From Brugia malayi (lineage: Eukaryota > Nematoda > Chromadorea > Rhabditida > Onchocercidae), in NCBI RefSeq assembly GCF_000002995.4, contig NW_025062476.1:12668501-12732500 (forward strand): a stretch of 64,000 nt of DNA. The letters are read 5' to 3'. The notes beneath the pieces were generated by a model, which worked only from the letters and a program-made list of their open reading frames with translations, was not told where the DNA came from and searched no databases. Position numbers and translations under genes: made by a program. Position 1 is the stretch's first letter. Every line of letters begins with the position of its first letter. Positions 25,401 through 37,222 of the stretch are shown here, piece by piece.

Positions 25401-27909
25401 CTCTCTCTCTTAAAATGTGGTAACTTACCTTTCCTTTTCTCTCTCTCTCTCCTAAAATGTGGTAACTTACCTTTCCTTTTCTCTCTCTCTCTCTTAAAAT
25501 GTGGTAACTTACCTTTCCTTTTTTCCCTCTCTCTTAAAATGTGGTAACTTACCTTTCCTTTTCTCTCTCTCTCTTAAAATGTGGTAACTTACTTTTCCTT
25601 TTCTCTCTCTCTCTCTTAAAATGTTTCGGAATAAAAAAAAAAAAAAAAAAATTGATTAAAATTTAAATTGTTTCATTGTTTTTCATAGCGTTTAAAATTT
25701 AACTTCCATTTTTGATTCAATTTTTTTTTTTTTTTATTTTAGAAACAGTTCATACATATTTTTCTTTTTTCTTCTCAAAATGTTTCGAAAAAAAAAAATC
25801 CGAGTGAAATTTAAATTATTGATAAATAAAGCTAACTGTGTTTATTTATTTTTTTCAAAAACTTTTTTTTTTTTTTGTAATTAATTAATATGAATTAATT
25901 TAATCTAAAAATATTTTAAATAATACAAATTTTGTATGATAACTATTATAAATTGATAAAGATGATTTAGCATAATCACCTGTATTCCCATATTTATATT
26001 ATTATCATCTTTTTTCTTATATTATTTTTGCAATCAAAAATTTTTTAAAATTAAAATTATATTAAAATGTTAACAATCAACTCATATTAAAATTTCAAAA
26101 ATTAATTCATATAAAAATTTAAAAAATCAATTCATATCAAGAATCAATTCAAATTAAAATTTCAACAATTTACTCATACTAAAATTGAAAGAAAAACAAA
26201 AAAAAAACAAAACAAAACAAAGCAAAACAACCCATATCAAATTTTAACAATCAATTTCTTATTAAAATTCTAAAAACTAATTAATATTAAAACTTTAAAA
26301 ATTAGTTTATAATATGCTCATAATAAAATTTTAAGTAAAAAATTTTCAATTAATTCATATTAAAAAAAAAATTGTTTTTTTAGGCGCAATTAGAAGAAGC
26401 AGAACAAGCAGCACTAAAAGGTGGTAAAAAAGTGATTGCTAAATTAGAACAACGTATTCATGATCTCGAAGCTGAACTTGATGGTGAACAACATCGTTAT
26501 CAGGAAGCAAATAAAAATGTTGCTAAATCAGAGAGGCGAGTACGTGAATTACAATTTCAAGTGGATGAAGATAAGAAAAATTATGAACGATTGCAAGATC
26601 TTGTTGATAAACTTCAAAGTAAAATTAAAACACAAAAGAAGCAATTGGAAGATGCTGTAAGTTTTATTTATTTTATTTTAAATATTTAATTTAAATTTGT
26701 AATTGAATTGTGTATAGAAATAAGAAAAATTGAAAGGAATAAATAAAAATTGTAAATTTCTTTTCTTTTTCTTTTTTAGTAATAAATTTATTAGTTTAAA
26801 TAAATATTTTATAAATTTAAAAGAAAAAGAAACAACGCTAAAGTAATTTAAATATATTTTAAGTTTCCTAATTGATGTTTACATGTAGTATTTAAATTTT
26901 GATAAATTAGAAATTAAATTATTCATTAATGGGGAATAATTAGCATTCCTAGCAATAATTGATGTTTATATATATATTTACAAATCAATCATGTATTACT
27001 ACTATTCAACTGATAATATTTACTGATAAGAAATGAATCATCCAACAAAAGTGTAAAAGGTTAGGTAATAGAGAAATGTCCGAACATTCATTTCTAATAC
27101 TTAATAAAAAATAAAATTCTCATTTAAATAATAAATATTGCTGGGAAAAATTCTTTACTTTATCCTTATCAATTATCATTTATCATTTACTTATTGTAAT
27201 CATAAATCGCTTTAATATGAGCAAATATGTTAGCATTTCACGTTTAATCTTTAATGATAAGGATCAAATGGTCTAAGTTTACTGATCAAATTAATAAACT
27301 GATATGAGGTGAATTAATTGATAATAAATTGAAATGATATGAATTGATTAATTCAATCATATAACAATTTCCCTATATATATATAAGTTTCTACGTTATA
27401 TCTGCGTAGTAATTAAATTATTTCACGTGATAGAACCACGTGAAATACGCAATTTTCATCGAACGTTTCTCCTTTTGCCTTTTAAGATACTTTCACATAA
27501 ATAAATACAATTAAATTAATAAGTTGAAATGATATGAATACACTGATCAGATTAATAAATTTGAAGTTACGTGAATTAATAATAATTGATTAAATTAATA
27601 ATAATTAAATAATTGATTAAATTAATAATAATTAAATAATTGATTAAATTAATAAGTTAAAATAATATGAATTGATTAATTTATCATTTACAGGAAGAGC
27701 TTGCAAATACAAATTTGCAAAAATATCGACAAATTCAGCATCAATTGGAAGATGCTGAAGAGCGTGCTGATAATGCGGAAAATTCCGTCACAAAAATGCG
27801 CTCAATGAGCCGGACAACAATGTCAGTTGGACCGGGTACCGGTTTGCAAGCAACTCGTTCCGCTACCGTACTCCGTTCACCATCTCGTAATCGTATTTCC
27901 GACTATTAG
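11899..27909 (+). CDS. Muscle myosin II heavy chain (UNC-54/MYO family), complete, 16 exons
   Basis: Exons: 11899-11961, 13847-13975, 14580-14720, 15075-15299, 15661-15907, 16497-17110, 17645-18149, 18942-19188, 19598-20228, 20569-22161, 22779-23070, 23658-23980, 24331-24567, 25022-25198, 26384-26656, 27694-27909. They sum to 5913 bp, 1970 residues, in frame throughout, close to the usual length of nematode muscle myosins. The motor has the P-loop GESGAGKT (174-181), switch I NNNSSR (241-246), switch II DIAGFE (465-470), a lysine-rich loop 2 (about 640-655) and the reactive cysteines SH2 (C707) and SH1 (C717). One light-chain-binding neck leads to the conserved proline (about 852). A heptad coiled-coil rod of about 1080 residues follows, ending in a 35-residue non-helical Ser/Arg-rich tailpiece. 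It is the thick-filament ATPase of muscle. Sequence is nearest to body-wall UNC-54, but the tailpiece differs, so I do not assign a specific paralogue. No break or missing catalytic residue was seen, and no alternative exons. Confidence 0.97.
13063..13255. other. Less A+T-rich unique patch in myosin intron 1
   Basis: A stretch of about 190 bp with near-normal composition inside an otherwise A/T-rich 1.9-kb intron. Short open frames on both strands have no splice sites that would join them to the myosin. It could be an intronic enhancer or an old insertion. Confidence 0.35.
13707..13747. repeat. Perfect 18-bp inverted repeat with 5-base spacer (intron 1)
   Basis: The arm agaagtcacaaaaggtca is followed by tcaca and then its exact reverse complement, about 100 bp before exon 2. 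The inner ends form AGGTCA-n5-TGACCT, an inverted pair of nuclear-receptor half-sites. A further TGACCTTG lies at about 13690. It could act as a DNA element or as an intronic RNA hairpin. Confidence 0.85.
18160..18340. repeat. Degenerate (GATTA/GATTTG)n repeat in myosin intron 7
   Basis: About 180 bp of loosely repeated 5- and 10-base units such as attagatttgatttgatt start about 10 bp after the exon 7 donor. No stable period was seen. Confidence 0.7.
22361..22530 (+). pseudogene. U2 snRNA-like sequence (diverged or pseudogene) in myosin intron 10
   Basis: A less A+T-rich patch follows the order of U2 snRNA. It has atctgttc; then, after a 16-17 base insertion, ttcttatcagtttaatctct, which matches stem-loop IIa (UUAUCAGUUUAAUAUCUGAU in animals). 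Next come a self-complementary hairpin (gtgatcaattgatcac) in the stem-loop IIb position, ttaaaaggatttgaaa in the Sm-site region (UUAAAUGGAUUUUUGGAA), ggggcttg, and gatccggtattgtatttacc in the 3' stem-loops (GACCUGGUAUUGCAGUACC). The 5' part with the branch-point recognition GUAGUA is missing or disrupted. Being in sense orientation within an intron, it looks like an old retroposed or duplicated copy and not a working U2 gene. Confidence 0.5.
23326..23656. repeat. (ATT)n-type imperfect trinucleotide repeat in intron 11
   Basis: About 330 bp of tattattactatt variants with interspersed atc, gtt and cca triplets, running up to the acceptor of exon 12. It leaves open frames on both strands (Asn-rich or Leu/Ile-rich), which are artefacts of the triplet period. 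Confidence 0.85.
25203..25625. repeat. CT-rich minisatellite at the start of intron 14, about 9 copies
   Basis: Units of about 45-47 bp: cttacctttccttttctctc, a CT run of variable length, then ttaaaatgtggtaa. The array begins right after the exon 14 donor. The first unit is separated from the rest by about 100 bp. Copies differ mainly in the length of the CT run. The end copies have ttaaaatgtttc in place of ttaaaatgtgg. Confidence 0.85.
26060..26345. repeat. Degenerate ~28-bp repeat before exon 15
   Basis: Loose repeats around aaaatttcaacaatcaattc with atatta spacers fill the last 300 bp of intron 14. They are divergent, A/T-rich and of no evident function. Confidence 0.5.
27419..27447. repeat. 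11-bp inverted repeat with paired CACGTG E-boxes (intron 15)
   Basis: tatttcacgtg, a seven-base spacer, then cacgtgaaata. Each arm carries a CACGTG(A) E-box, the kind bound by Myc/Max- or TFEB-type bHLH factors. It lies in a short, less A+T-rich patch of the intron. Confidence 0.8.
27535..27665. repeat. attaataataattaaataattgatta repeats in intron 15
   Basis: Three tandem copies of a 30-bp A/T-only unit lie close to the last exon's acceptor. Simple low-complexity sequence. Confidence 0.6.
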
Positions 27910-28314
27910 AAATTAAATTAATTTTTTTTTTTTCTTTCAGAAAAAAAAGAAAAGAAAAAAAAAAGAAAAAACGCGAAAATATTTTTTTTATTATTATTAA
28001 ATTCATTTTATTTTAATTATTTGTATGCATATAGTTCTCTACTTGAAATGATCACATTTCTTCCTCCTAAATATATTACTATCGCATAATGTTTGTTTTT
28101 TTTTTTTTTTTTCATTTTTCTTTTAACGATGCGACAAAATAGAATTATTGAAAGAATAAAAAAAAAAAATGAAGTATTATCTATCTGTGCAAGCATAATA
28201 ATTGTTTTACTGATAACTAATGATATGATATGATAATGTAACCAGTTAATATACATATCATTTATTTAAAAAATATTCGAGATATACACTTGGTTAATTT
28301 TTCTCGATTGTTAA

Positions 28315-28320
28315 AATAAA
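28315..28320 (+). terminator. Candidate polyadenylation signal of the myosin gene
   Basis: AATAAA about 400 bp after the stop codon. Other A-rich hexamers occur nearby, so the real 3' end is not certain. With this signal, the 3' UTR would end about 300 bp from the stop codon of the convergent gene. Confidence 0.4.
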
Positions 28321-28644
28321 GAAACAAGAAAAAAAAATGATTACAAAAAAAAAAAGCATAACTAAATTTTGAATGAAACAAACTTTTTCTTTTTTTTTTT
28401 TTCAATTGTTTTTTTTTTTTATTAATCCCAATCATAGTAATACAATAATAATAATAATAGTAATAATGACAATAACGGTGATAATGATAATGATTATATA
28501 GTAATAATAATAGATGTAATACAAGTATTAATTTGTTTACAGTATTGACACAAATAAAAAAATAAAAATAAAAACAAATTTGTAAATAAGAAAAGATAAC
28601 AAAATGATAGGAAAAATTATTAATTAAAATCTATTTTATTAATT
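28321..28644. other. Convergent 3' region between the myosin and the zinc-finger gene
   Basis: A+T-rich DNA with a (TAA)n-like run at about 28443-28515. It must hold the 3' UTR of the minus-strand gene and possibly the end of the myosin 3' UTR. Confidence 0.5.
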
Positions 28645-31600
28645 TTACTCAGTCCTTGAACGTTTCTGTTCAACAACCAATGATAGCGGTGAATGTGGTG
28701 ACGAAGCTTTTCCGGATGTAGCATCACTTAAACCACTTGGACTACAACAATCTACCGGTGAAGTTATCTGAAAAAAAACTGTAAAAATTAAATTAACAAA
28801 AAAGGAAAAACGGAAAAAAAAATTTATTAATAAATCATTTATTAATGTAATAAAAAAGTATTATTTTTATTACTAATTTATAATTCATTTATTTAATTTA
28901 TTTCTCTTTTTGCTATTTGTTTATTAGTCATTGTATTATTAATTACATAAATGATAATTAATCATTTTAAATTAACTATTATTATTATTATTTAATAGCA
29001 TAAATGATAATTAATCATTTTAAATTAACTATTATTATTATTATTTAATTACATAAATGATAAATAATCATTTTAAATTAACTGTTATTATTATTTAATT
29101 ACATAAATGATAAATAATCATTTTAAATTAACTATTATTATTATTATTTAATAGCATAAATGATAATTAATCATTTTAAATTAACTATTATTATTTAATT
29201 ATTATTATTAATTATAATACTTACCGAAAGTGGTAGTACGCCAGTTTGTGCGCGTAATTTTAAGAAGCAATTATGACATCGAGGATGATCAAAACTACTA
29301 CTGATAATCAAATATTCATGATGACGCTAAAAAAAAAAAAAAAAAAAAAAAAAACGAAACAAATATTTCAAATTTAACCAATTTTTTTTTTTTTTCAAAT
29401 AGTTTAATTAATAAAAAAAAGTTGAAATATTCTATTAAAAATATTATTCACAAATTTTTTTTTTTTTTTTTATTAATTACAGATGAATAAAGTAAAAGAT
29501 TTAAATTTAACTTCGATGTTTTAAATGATAAATTTTGAAAAATAAACTAAAATTCATTAATAAAAAAGAAAAAAGTACAATGGACAGAAATAATTTAAAA
29601 AAAAAAAAAAAAAAATTGAACATTAGCAAGGTGAAATGCTTTAAAATTAATTAAAAAAGAAAACAATGAAATGGAAACTTTTTTGAATTTACAAAAACAA
29701 ATTTTTTAATTCCAAAATTTCAATCATTCTAAACAATTTAAGCTTTTTTCTTCTTTAGGAATTTGACTGCATCAGTTATTATTATTAATTACTAAGAATA
29801 GTAATTTAAATTTAAATTAAAAAAAAAAAAAAAAAAAAAACTTGACAAAGATAATTTTCTTGCACTGCAAAATATTTTTTTTAAAAAAAAAATAAAATAA
29901 AATAAATTACAAAACATTAAAAAGTAAAATTTGCTAAAAAATAAAAAAAAAAATGCAATATTTATTTTTTTTAATAAATGCAAATCAATTTTATTTAATA
30001 ATAATAAATGAATTTTTCATAAGATAATTTTATTTCACATATTGTTTTAGTATTAATTTTATAACAAAATTATTGCTATCAATTTTTTATTGTAAATTAT
30101 TGAATTTATTCAAATAAATGTTTAAGATCAAGAATTAAAAATAAAAAAAAAAAAGAAAAGAAAAGAAAAATGAAATAAAATAGATATTAGCTTATGTAAT
30201 ATTGGTGTAAAATTTATGACTAAATTTATTCAAAGTAAATAGAAATAAACAAACAAAAAAGAAAACTCAAATAATATCAAATATAAACAAAATTTTAGTA
30301 TTACTTTTAATTATTTATACAGTATTACTAAATTATTATTTGTATACATTCTTTGATTTTTCCTTTTTGCTTTTTATTGCTATTTTATAACTTTTTTTTT
30401 TTTGTTACAAAAGTTTAGAAACTTACTTTTCTTTCATATTTTACTGAACAAAAATAAAAAAAAAAAAAGAAATTATTTAATGAAACAATCATTTTTTCTA
30501 TAATTTTATAAATACTATCAAAAAATATCGATTCCACTAGTTAAAATTTAAGTTTTTTTTTTTTTTAAATTCATTAATTTGCTGAATGAAAACAAAATAA
30601 ACAAATTATTAAAAATTTACTAATTTGAAAGAAATAAAAATTATTATAAATTGAAATCGATATTAAAATTGACTTCCGTATTTCGAGTAAATTATTTGTA
30701 TTCATTTTAATAAAATGGTAATCGTTTATATATATATTTAAGAAATATCGATTTCAATAATTAAAATTTAAATAATCAAAAAGTGTGATTGTTAAATTTA
30801 TTAATTTTACACACACAAAAAAAAAAAACATATTTTATTAGATGGAAAAAAATATTTTTTACAATTTTTTTTTTTATATAATATAAATAAATATTAGCCC
30901 CAATAATTAAAAGTAACTTCTAAACAATTAAAAAGTTTTTTTTTTTTTTTTTTTGAATTTATAAATTAACAAAAAAAAAAAAAAAAAGAGCAAAATAAAT
31001 AAACGAATTATTCAAATACAATAAGAAAATTGAAGTCGAGAATGAAAATAAATTTCGTATTTCAACTAAATTATTTTAAAAACATAAGAAAAAAAAAAAA
31101 AAAGCAAATTACCTCACAAAATCGACAGAAATTACTATTTCCCGAGATTTCTCGAGATTCCTCACATTCATCCTTTTTTACATTTCCATCAATTACTGTC
31201 TGTGACATTATCATCGGATATGTTACATTGCTATTTGTTGGATGATTTAATTGACTACTCGAATCATCACGATATCCACGATTTTTTACTTTAAAAAAAA
31301 TAAAACTTTTTTTTTTTTCAAAAATATAATTTTAAAATTTAATAATTTTCGTTTTAGATTATTACTATAAAATATGAGTATATTTAATCATATATATATA
31401 TTGCAAAAATATTACTTTTTTATCATATAATAAACTGAAAAAAAAATTTTTTTTTTTTCAAATAATTATATAAAAAAATTTTTTTTTTTAAAATTTTAAA
31501 TCATACATCCAAGCCTTTTTTGTTGATTAGATCGAATACGCAATAATTCATATTCACGTTTTCGTCGACATTGCTCAGATATTGGTGATTGTAATAAATT

Positions 31601-34600
31601 ATCAGTTGATGCTTTATAATCTTTTAAACTAAAATTTTGATAAATTTAAAATTTCACACATAAATAAATGTAAAGTTTGAATTTGAGTAAACTTTAAAAA
31701 AAAAAAAAAAAAACGAAATTAAATGAAATAAAATAAAAGATAAACTTTCTTACTTAGCAATATTTTTGATAAGTTTTGATTTTTCTAATTCGATATGCTC
31801 AATCCAATTGTGCTCAGATGCCAATTTTTCATCACAAAGCATGCAAATTGGATTACCATCTTCATCAGTTTGCAATTCTAAATGATAAGTAATGATAATA
31901 ATAATTTGTTATCATTGTCATAAAGTAAGATTAAGTTTATCATTGATAATAATCATGAAGTAATCATTAACAATCAAATAATCAATAATAATAATTAACA
32001 ATAACAATCTTTTATCACTGAGTAAATAATAATAGTAATACTCTTTTTAAAAATTACTGTTGCAATTAATAGTTAGATAACTCTGAAGCTCATGTGATAG
32101 TTCAACTGATAATGATAACAATATATCAGCACCACTATAATTATCATAATTCTCCTCATAATCATCCTTATCACCTTTCATATAAGTCTTAAAATATTAT
32201 TTTTAAAGTATACGTCTTGAATAGAAACCATAATAAAGCAAGTGACGATGAGCATTTATAATAATTTCAGTGATAACAGATAAAGTGATAATCAACTATT
32301 ATCATTTATCATTAGGTTACTATTTTTTTTTATCAATTAGTTATTAACGATTAAATTGATGAAATGTGACATAACTGATAAACAGATAACATTAACTGAT
32401 AATTATTACAATTCTAGTGAAAACATAAAATTTTCACCAAAATGTGTTAATTTTTTTTCATTTTGAACACCGTAAAAGACTAATAAACATCATCAAATCA
32501 TAAAAAAAATCAAAAAATCAAATTTTTTAAATTTTTTCAATAAAGTTAATAAGAAGTTAGCATATTGACGTACGTGTTAACGCTAAATGACGAACATTTT
32601 TCACTTTTTTAACTAACAAATTATCTTCTCAGTTAACACCAAAATTCACATATTGACGTACGTGTTAACGCTAAATGACGAACATTTTTCACTTTTTTAA
32701 CTAACAAATTATCTTCTCAGTTAACACCAAAATTCACATATTGACGTACGTGTTAACGCTAAATGACGAACATTTTTCACTTTTTTAACTAACAAATTAT
32801 CTTCTCAGTTAACACCAAAATTCACATATTGACGTACGTGTTAACGATAAATGACGAACATTTTTCACTTTTTTAACTAACAAATTATCTTCTCAGTTAA
32901 CACCAAAATTCACATATTGACGTACGTGTTAACGCTAATTCTTCACTTTTTTAGCCAATAAATTATTATCCCCCAAAATAAACAATAAACAAATTGATTT
33001 TGCGCATAATAAATATGCATTTGCGCCTAATCAATCATAAAAATGACACCAAAAAAATAAGTAATCCTTCCATTAAAAGTAATCTGTTATGTATGTATGT
33101 ATGTTTGTATGTGTGTATGTTTGTATGTATGTATGTTTGTATGTATGTATGTTTGTATGTGTGTATGTTTGTATGTGTGTATGTTTGTATGTGTGTATGT
33201 GTGTGTGTGTGTATGTATGTATGTTTGTATGTATGTATGTGTGTGTATGTTTGTATGTTTGTACACAGTAATCTAATACGAAAAGATTTACAATGGCCAT
33301 ATGAGATCGATGAGTTATATATATTTGCCCGTATGTTAATTTTTACGATTTCCAAATTGGCGACAAAATCATTAATTACCATTTTTTGAGGTTAATTTAT
33401 TTTCTTATACATAAAGTATATTTTATAAAGAATTTTTTCTTTAATTATTAAATTTAACTTTGAAAGTAAAAATTAAAAATTAATATTTCAATTATTGATT
33501 CTACTTAATATAAAAAAAAAAAAATTGTACATTTTTCTAGTTAATATATTTTAATTATAAAATAAACATTTTTAAGATAAAAAATTTTTACAAAAAAAAA
33601 AAAAAAAAGATTATATAAATTATGAAAAAGGAAAATTTGATAAAAAAGCAACTTGAAAAATTTTTCTAATATGCATAATTAGAAATTAAAAATAATTAAT
33701 TAAATATAAAATTGATTAAACAATTTTAACTAATATGCATTAAATTGGAAAATTCATTATGTTAAATTGTGTTAAAAATTTTCCCTATGCATATAAAAAA
33801 ATAATTAACAAATTTTTTAATTAGAATTAAAGAAAAAAAAAATGGATTTCGAATATTTTATTTCTTTCTTCTTTTCTTGCTAATTAATTAATTTTGAAAT
33901 CAATTTTTTTTTTTTTGTTTGTCTCAAACTACCAAAATTTTGTTGTTATTTACAAAAAGTGAAATATCATTTAATAAAATATTGCTTTTAAGTAAAGTAG
34001 TATTTAACGAAATGATTACTTTTAAGTAAAGCAGTATTTAACAGAATGACTACTTTTAATTTTTAAGTAAAGTAGTATTTAACCAAATGATTACTTTTAA
34101 GTAAAGTAGTGCTTAACAAAATGATTACTTTTAATTTTTAATTAAAGTAGTATTTAACAGAATGATTACTTTTAAGTAAAGCAGTATTTAACAAAATAAT
34201 TACTTTTAATTTTTAAGTAAAGTAGTATTTAACAGAATGATTACTTTTAAGTAAAGCAGTATTTAACAAAATGATTACTTTTAATTTTTAAGTAAAGTAG
34301 TATTTAACGAAATGATTACTTTTAAGTAAAGTAGTGCTTAACAAAATGATTACTTTTAATTTTTAATTAAAGTAGTATTTAACAGAATGATTACTTTTAA
34401 GTAAAGTAGTATTTAACAGAATGATTACTTTTAATTTTTAAGTAAAGTAGTATTTAACAGAATGATTACTTTTAATTTTTAAGTAAAGTAGTATTTAACA
34501 GGATGATTACTTTTAATTTTTAAGTAAAGTAGTATTTAACCCAATGATTACTTTTAAGTAAAGTAGTGCTTAACAAAATGATTACTTTTATTTTCTTCCT

Positions 34601-37184
34601 CGTTCCTCTTTTAATGGAAATGGATTGTAATTTTTAAAATATCCCGAGAGAAAGATGTTGGAGAAGAAGGAATTGCTTAATTTGCATTTTTGTACCATTT
34701 AAATAGATAGGTGTGCTACAGGTGAGTAATAGGAATGAAATATTTGATGGGAGAGAGAGAGAGAGAGAGAGAGGGGAAAAGAAAAAAAATGGAATGAAAA
34801 AAAGAGAGAGAATCAATTATGAGCAAATAATTCGAAAAGAGATGAATAGGTACCATTCGGTTCATCAAATTCTTTCAAAAATCTAACAAAAATATTTGGC
34901 CTAATTTTTTTTTTAGACAAATGTTATTCAAATAAATGCAAAATCATATACAATTCTTATTGTTTCACATCTATTTGATATTTAAATTTAATAATCAAAT
35001 AAATTGCTATTCAAATAAATGCAAAATTATATACAATTCTTATTGTTTCACATCTATTTGATATTTAAATTTAGTAGTCAAACAAATTGCTATTCAAATA
35101 AATGCAAAATTATATACAATTCTTATTGTTTCACATCTATTTGATATTTAAATTTAATAATCAAACAAATTGCTATTCAAATAAATGCAAAATTATATAC
35201 AATTCTTATTGTTTCACATCTATTTGATATTTAAATTTAATAATCAAACAAATTGCTATTCAAATAAATGCAAAATTATATACAATTCTTATTGTTTCAC
35301 ATCTATTTGATATTTAAATTTAGTAGTCAAACAAATTGCTATTCAAATAAATGCAAAATTATATACAATTCTTATTGTTTCACATCTATTTGATATTTAA
35401 ATTTAATAATCAAACAAATTGCTATTCAAATAAATGCAAAATTATATACAATTCTTATTGTTTCACATCTATTTGATATTTAAATTTAATAATCAAACAA
35501 ATTGCTATTCAAATAAATGCAAAATTATATACAATTCTTATTGTTTCACATCTATTTGATATTTAAATTTAATAATCAAATAAATTGCTATTCAAATAAA
35601 TGCAAAATTATATACAATTCTTATTGTTTCACATCTATTTGATATTTAAATTTAATAATCAAATAAATTGCTATTCAAATAAATGCAAAATTATATACAA
35701 TTCTTATTGTTTCACATCTATTTGATATTTAAATTTAATAATCAAACAAATTGCTATTCAAATAAATGCAAAATTATATACAATTCTTATTGTTTCACAT
35801 CTATTTGGTATTTAAATTTAATAATCAAATAAACTGTTATCCAAATAAGTGCAAAATTATATATTATTGTTACTGTTTCACACATATCTATCATTAATCG
35901 TATTTTTTTTTTTTGATTTCTAAAAATTTAAACAAAAAAAGCAAATTAGACCGCAATTAATATTTCCAATTATCCATTTAAATTTATACTAATAGCAAAA
36001 ACTGTAGATGCATTTATCATCATTAAATAAAATCACAATAATAATTTTAAAAAATTGATTTAAAAATTCCGTAATATTAATTTCAAATATTTTTAATTTC
36101 TAAATATATATTTTAATTTAGAATTGCAATTAATTTATAAATGTATAAATTAAATAATCCAATCTTTTTTTTTTTTCGTTTTTTCGTGATAATTTTATTT
36201 AAACCTAAATTAGTTGCAAAATTACAATTAAAATTACATGCATAAATTGAAGAACTCAATTTGATGAATTTATTTAAATTTAAATTATCTTACTTTATAT
36301 ATATTTCAAGATGAAATTAAAACAATTATTCCAAAGTAAATAATATTTTATTGTCTTATTTTCAAGATAAAACTGAAAAATTTTTATTAACAGAGATAAA
36401 TTATATATGACTGATAATTCGGCGACATAAATAGTAAAATTTTTTTTTTTTTGTTTTGAAGTTTAATTCAATTAAATATTTAATAATTTTGTATTTGTTA
36501 ATTTCTTTTTTTTTCTTACTTTTGACAGCATTAATACTTGCAAATTTGTTGTTTAAATTTTGAAAAAATTGTGAAAATTGATGAAAGAAGAGTCATAAAA
36601 TGCTGTGACAATTGATGAGTGTGACCGGATGGATACTCCTGGGAAATTTACCCATAATTAAGATGAAAGTCTCTTCAAAAGACAATCATTTTAACTGATT
36701 TGATGGTATTTTTATGGGTAAATTGAAAAGGATAGGTTAGGAGAAAACGATGTGAAATTATATTATTTATTAAAAATATAAATTTTATCTGTTGAAGATA
36801 AATAAATAAATAGAAAGATAAAAATAAAAATTTCATATTAAAAATTATGAAATTTTTGTATAAAAATATTTTTTATCATTTAAAAATTTTCAACTATTAT
36901 TAATTTTGAAAAAAATTTTTTTTTTAGCATAATTGAAGGAAATTTAATCAAAAGAAATTTTGACTCTTCTAAGAAATTTTAAAATTATATTTAAAATATC
37001 ATATAATTTGCTTCAAATTTAAAATTTACAGAATTAGAAATGCATCAATTTTTTTTTTCTTTTTTTTTTTCAATTATGCAATTTCATTGATTAATAAATT
37101 AAAATTTGAATTATTTATAATTCCCTAAAATTTTTCCCATCATTTAACTTTTTTTTTTCTTATATTTTTAAATATATTTAAAGT

Positions 37185-37222
<38 letters not shown>

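Noticed and set aside
33035..33389. Cys/Val/Tyr/Met or His/Thr/Tyr repeat proteins on both strands
   Set aside because: Translations of a TGTA microsatellite; all frames are open and there are no coding neighbours.
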